Shown piece after piece: positions 5,169 through 7,181 of a DNA stretch of 7,181 nucleotides. The notes below the pieces were generated by a model. That model had not been told where the DNA came from and ran no database searches. It worked only from the letters and a program-made list of their open reading frames with translations. Position 1 is the stretch's first letter. Each line of letters opens with the position of its first letter. Both the position numbers and the translations under genes were made by a program. The stretch lies in NCBI GenBank assembly GCA_016209995.1, contig JACQVC010000436.1, positions 1 through 7,181 on the forward strand. The letters run 5' to 3'. This DNA is from Gemmatimonadota bacterium. Its GTDB lineage: Bacteria; Gemmatimonadota; Gemmatimonadetes; Longimicrobiales; Gaopeijiaceae.

Positions 5169-6425
5169 ATGCTGGCCGAGCCAGACGTGCAGAAGGAGCT
5201 AGCCGCTCGCCTCAAGGACCACGCCCGCGCTCTGGGCTTCGACCTCGTGGGCGTCGTCGATCCCGCGCGCAGCGCACACGTGCCACACTTCCGCAGGTGG
5301 CTCGCCGCCGGCCTGCACGGCGACATGGCATACCTCGCCCGGGCGGACGCGGTCCGCCGTCGTGGTGATCTGAGCCTGAGCCTCGAGAGCGTACGCTCCG
5401 CGGTCGTCGTCGGGCAGAATTACTACGTGCACGCCGGCGATGGCGAACCGGACAGTGCTTGGGGCAGGGCTTCGCGCGGCATCATTGCCCGCTACGCGCG
5501 CGGTCGGGATTACCACAAGGTCATCGAGGGGCGGCTGCGGGCGCTGCATCGCTGGATCGAGAGTGAGGCCGGGAGCCCGGTCGGCGGACGCGTGTACGTC
5601 GATACGGGCCCGATCCTCGAGCGCGAGCTGGGCCAGCGAGCGGGCTTCGGGTGGTTCGGCAAGAACACGATGCTGATCGCTCCGCGGCACGGCTCCTATT
5701 TCTTTCTGGGTATTCTTCTGCTGGATCTCGCGCTGCCCGTGGACGAGGCGTTCGCGGAGGAGCGCTGCGGCACGTGCCGTCGTTGTCTCGATGCGTGCCC
5801 GACGGGGGCGCTCAAGGGGTACGACGCCAACGGCGCGCCCGTGATGGATGCGCGGCTGTGCATCTCGTATCTGACCATCGAGCACCGTGGCCCCATCCCG
5901 CGCGACCTGCGGCGGCCCATCGGCAACCGAATCTTCGGCTGCGACATCTGTCAGGAGGTGTGCCCGTTCAACCTGAAGTTCGCCGAGCTGACGAGCGAGG
6001 CGGGCTACGCCGCGCGCGGGCCGGGTGAGCGGCCTGTTGGCGTCCAGGCAGAAGCTGGCTCGGAAGAAGGACGACACCCCGGCACGCACGCGCCATCGCT
6101 GATCGAGCTGATGAAGATGACACCCGATCACTGGGATTCTTTCTCGCGTGGGAGCGCCATCCGGCGGGCGGGCTATGCAGGCTTCAAGCGGAACGTCGCC
6201 GTGGCGATAGGGAACTGGCTGAGGCAAGTGGATGAGCCGCAACCGGAGGCGATCGCGGCACTCATCGACGCGCTTGCCGACCCACAGCCGCTGGTGCGCG
6301 GGCACGCGGCGTGGGCTCTGAGTGAGACGAGCGCCCGCGAAGCCCCCCAGGCGCTGGCCGCGCGCCTCGAGACCGAGGTGGATCCTTTCGTACGAGAAGA
6401 GCTGGTGGACGCGCTGCGGCCTTGA
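5169..6425 (+). CDS. queG: Epoxyqueuosine reductase QueG
   Basis: QueG reduces epoxyqueuosine to queuosine at position 34 of GUN-anticodon tRNAs, using cobalamin and two [4Fe-4S] clusters in the cytosol. The 418-residue protein has the cobalamin-binding N-terminal domain, including the signature DTGPILERELGQRAG (145-159) with D145 as the expected catalytic acid and GWFGKNTMLI following. Cluster cysteines are C200, C203, C206, C210 (CGTCRRCLDACPTGAL), C231 (LCISYLTIEHRG), and C258, C261, C265 (CDICQEVCPFN): all eight are present. A helical HEAT-like tail (about 325-418) binds tRNA in known members. It is longer than the usual 350-390 residues, mainly through a Gly/Glu-rich linker (about 276-307). 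ATG 5169 is chosen because homology starts just after it; upstream in-frame codons overlap the toxin gene. No other queuosine gene is in view. Confidence 0.95.
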   Translation: MLAEPDVQKELAARLKDHARALGFDLVGVVDPARSAHVPHFRRWLAAGLHGDMAYLARADAVRRRGDLSLSLESVRSAVVVGQNYYVHAGDGEPDSAWGRASRGIIARYARGRDYHKVIEGRLRALHRWIESEAGSPVGGRVYVDTGPILERELGQRAGFGWFGKNTMLIAPRHGSYFFLGILLLDLALPVDEAFAEERCGTCRRCLDACPTGALKGYDANGAPVMDARLCISYLTIEHRGPIPRDLRRPIGNRIFGCDICQEVCPFNLKFAELTSEAGYAARGPGERPVGVQAEAGSEEGRHPGTHAPSLIELMKMTPDHWDSFSRGSAIRRAGYAGFKRNVAVAIGNWLRQVDEPQPEAIAALIDALADPQPLVRGHAAWALSETSAREAPQALAARLETEVDPFVREELVDALRP

Positions 6426-6525
6426 TCCCGGCAGCGTCATCGCGTGAGCATAGATGTAGTAGTGGTAGAACCGACCGAATATCACCGCGTGCGATGAGTC
6501 GAAGACTTCAGTGATAAATATTTCG
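6426..6525. other. Spacer between queG and the penicillin-binding protein gene
   Basis: The 100 bp include an AT-rich patch (6511-6523, GATAAATATT) just before the next gene, plausibly its promoter -10 region, but no paired -35 box is clear. CCGAATATCAC (6475-6485) and GTGATAAATATTTCGG (6511-6526) are related by an imperfect inverted repeat. No rho-independent terminator is visible after queG. Confidence 0.35.
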
Positions 6526-7181
6526 GTGAAGAGGTGGATCCGCTGGACCCCCCTCCTGTGGATAGGCGCTGGCAGCGTCGTCGCCGGCATGGTGCTCTGG
6601 CAGCGGTGCGGGCTGCTGGGCTGCCCGGACGTGGACGCATTGGCGGCCCACCAGCCGGGCGGCGAGTCCGTGCTCCTGGACCGCAACGGTCTGCCGCTCG
6701 CGCTGCTCAGTCCTCTGGAGCACCGAGTCGTCTCGCTGGATGCGCTGCCCGACTACGTTCCGGCTGCGTTCATCGCGGTCGAGGATCGGCGCTTCTACCG
6801 GCATGAGGGCGTGGACTGGCCCCGCGTCGTGGGCGCGGCGCTCGCCAATCTGCGGGCCGGGACCTACGCCGAGGGATCCAGCACGCTGACCATGCAGCTC
6901 GCGCGCACGGCCTTCCCCGAGCGCATTCGCATGCAGGACAAGACGCTGCGGCGCAAGCTGCTCGAGGTCAGGGTCGCACGCGAGATCGAGGACCGGTTCT
7001 CCAAGCGGGAGATCCTGGAGCTGTACCTCAATCACCTGTACTTCGGCGCCGGCGTCTACGGCATCGAGGCCGCCTCGCGTCTCTATTTCGGCCGGGGAGC
7101 GCATGAGCTGACGCTCGAGCAAGCGGGCCTGCTGGCCGCGCTGCCCAGGGCTCCGGCGTACTACGATCCTCGCCGCCATCC
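6526..7181 (+). CDS. Class A penicillin-binding protein, N-terminal glycosyltransferase-51 part (continues past right edge)
   Basis: The first 218 codons are visible. The product polymerises lipid II into glycan chains at the outer face of the membrane. Residues 2-25 form a signal anchor (basic KRWIRW, then hydrophobic). The GT51 domain shows all the early motifs: EDRRFYRHEG (86-95, E86 the expected catalytic base), EGSSTLTMQLAR (116-127), RRKLLEVRVAREIE (142-155), KREILELYLN (160-169), and GAGVYGIEAASRLYFG (174-189). The transpeptidase domain, if present, lies beyond the window, so PBP1A-like, PBP1C-like and monofunctional transglycosylase cannot be separated. GTG 6526 is taken as start; in-frame GTG 6511 would add five residues. 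No good ribosome site precedes either. Confidence 0.92.
   Translation, partial: MKRWIRWTPLLWIGAGSVVAGMVLWQRCGLLGCPDVDALAAHQPGGESVLLDRNGLPLALLSPLEHRVVSLDALPDYVPAAFIAVEDRRFYRHEGVDWPRVVGAALANLRAGTYAEGSSTLTMQLARTAFPERIRMQDKTLRRKLLEVRVAREIEDRFSKREILELYLNHLYFGAGVYGIEAASRLYFGRGAHELTLEQAGLLAALPRAPAYYDPRRH

Noticed and set aside
6475..6526. An imperfect inverted repeat before the PBP gene (CCGAATATCAC and GTGATAAATATTTCGG)
   Set aside because: Matching needs several unpaired bases and no second copy was seen; too weak to call an operator.
5199..6686. A 495-codon open frame on the minus strand opposite queG and the start of the PBP gene
   Set aside because: It matches no family, is rich in Arg, Ala and Pro as antisense frames of GC-rich genes are, and lies opposite a gene with all QueG signatures.
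6508..7179. A 223-codon minus-strand frame at the right edge
   Set aside because: Shadow of the GT51 domain, which is encoded on the plus strand with all its motifs.

Overview
The window is a GC-rich stretch of bacterial chromosome carrying unrelated housekeeping and accessory genes. Third codon positions are strongly G/C-biased, so long spurious reading frames lie opposite nearly every real gene. There is no phage, transposon, CRISPR array, rRNA or tRNA. Gene content (futalosine-type menaquinone gene, queuosine gene, class A penicillin-binding protein, type II toxin-antitoxin pair) suggests a free-living, menaquinone-using bacterium. The protein style and gene mix would fit Gemmatimonadota or a similar high-GC phylum, but this is inference from general resemblance.

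Layout, left to right. A kynureninase/cysteine-desulfurase-like class V aminotransferase (minus strand, running off the left edge) is divergent from a membrane-anchored family 2 glycosyltransferase (plus strand). Next comes a compact AT-rich control region: a perfect 15-bp inverted repeat whose arms each hold two TTGACG hexamers, with a near-consensus promoter inside it. This drives a 339-residue protein joining a winged-helix DNA-binding domain, a GHKL-type ATPase domain and a C-terminal STAS-like (DUF4325-type) domain. That gene converges, 11 bp apart, on a minus-strand MqnD-like gene (1,4-dihydroxy-6-naphthoate synthase, late futalosine pathway).

Between mqnD and the following plus-strand genes lie a possible 38-codon minus-strand ORF and two apparent leaderless promoters pointing in opposite directions. 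The plus-strand promoter is overlaid by an 8-bp-arm palindrome and drives a Phd/YefM-type antitoxin and a VapC-type PIN toxin overlapping by ATGA. After a 109-bp gap comes queG (epoxyqueuosine reductase, with all eight cluster cysteines and the catalytic Asp). The window ends in the first 218 codons of a glycosyltransferase-51 (class A PBP) gene that continues past the right edge.

The genes do not form one pathway; only the toxin-antitoxin pair is a clear operon. The most notable element is the three-domain regulator with its own four-half-site operator, which looks like a self-regulated one-component switch. The individual domains belong to known families; whether this exact combination has been functionally studied cannot be judged from the sequence.
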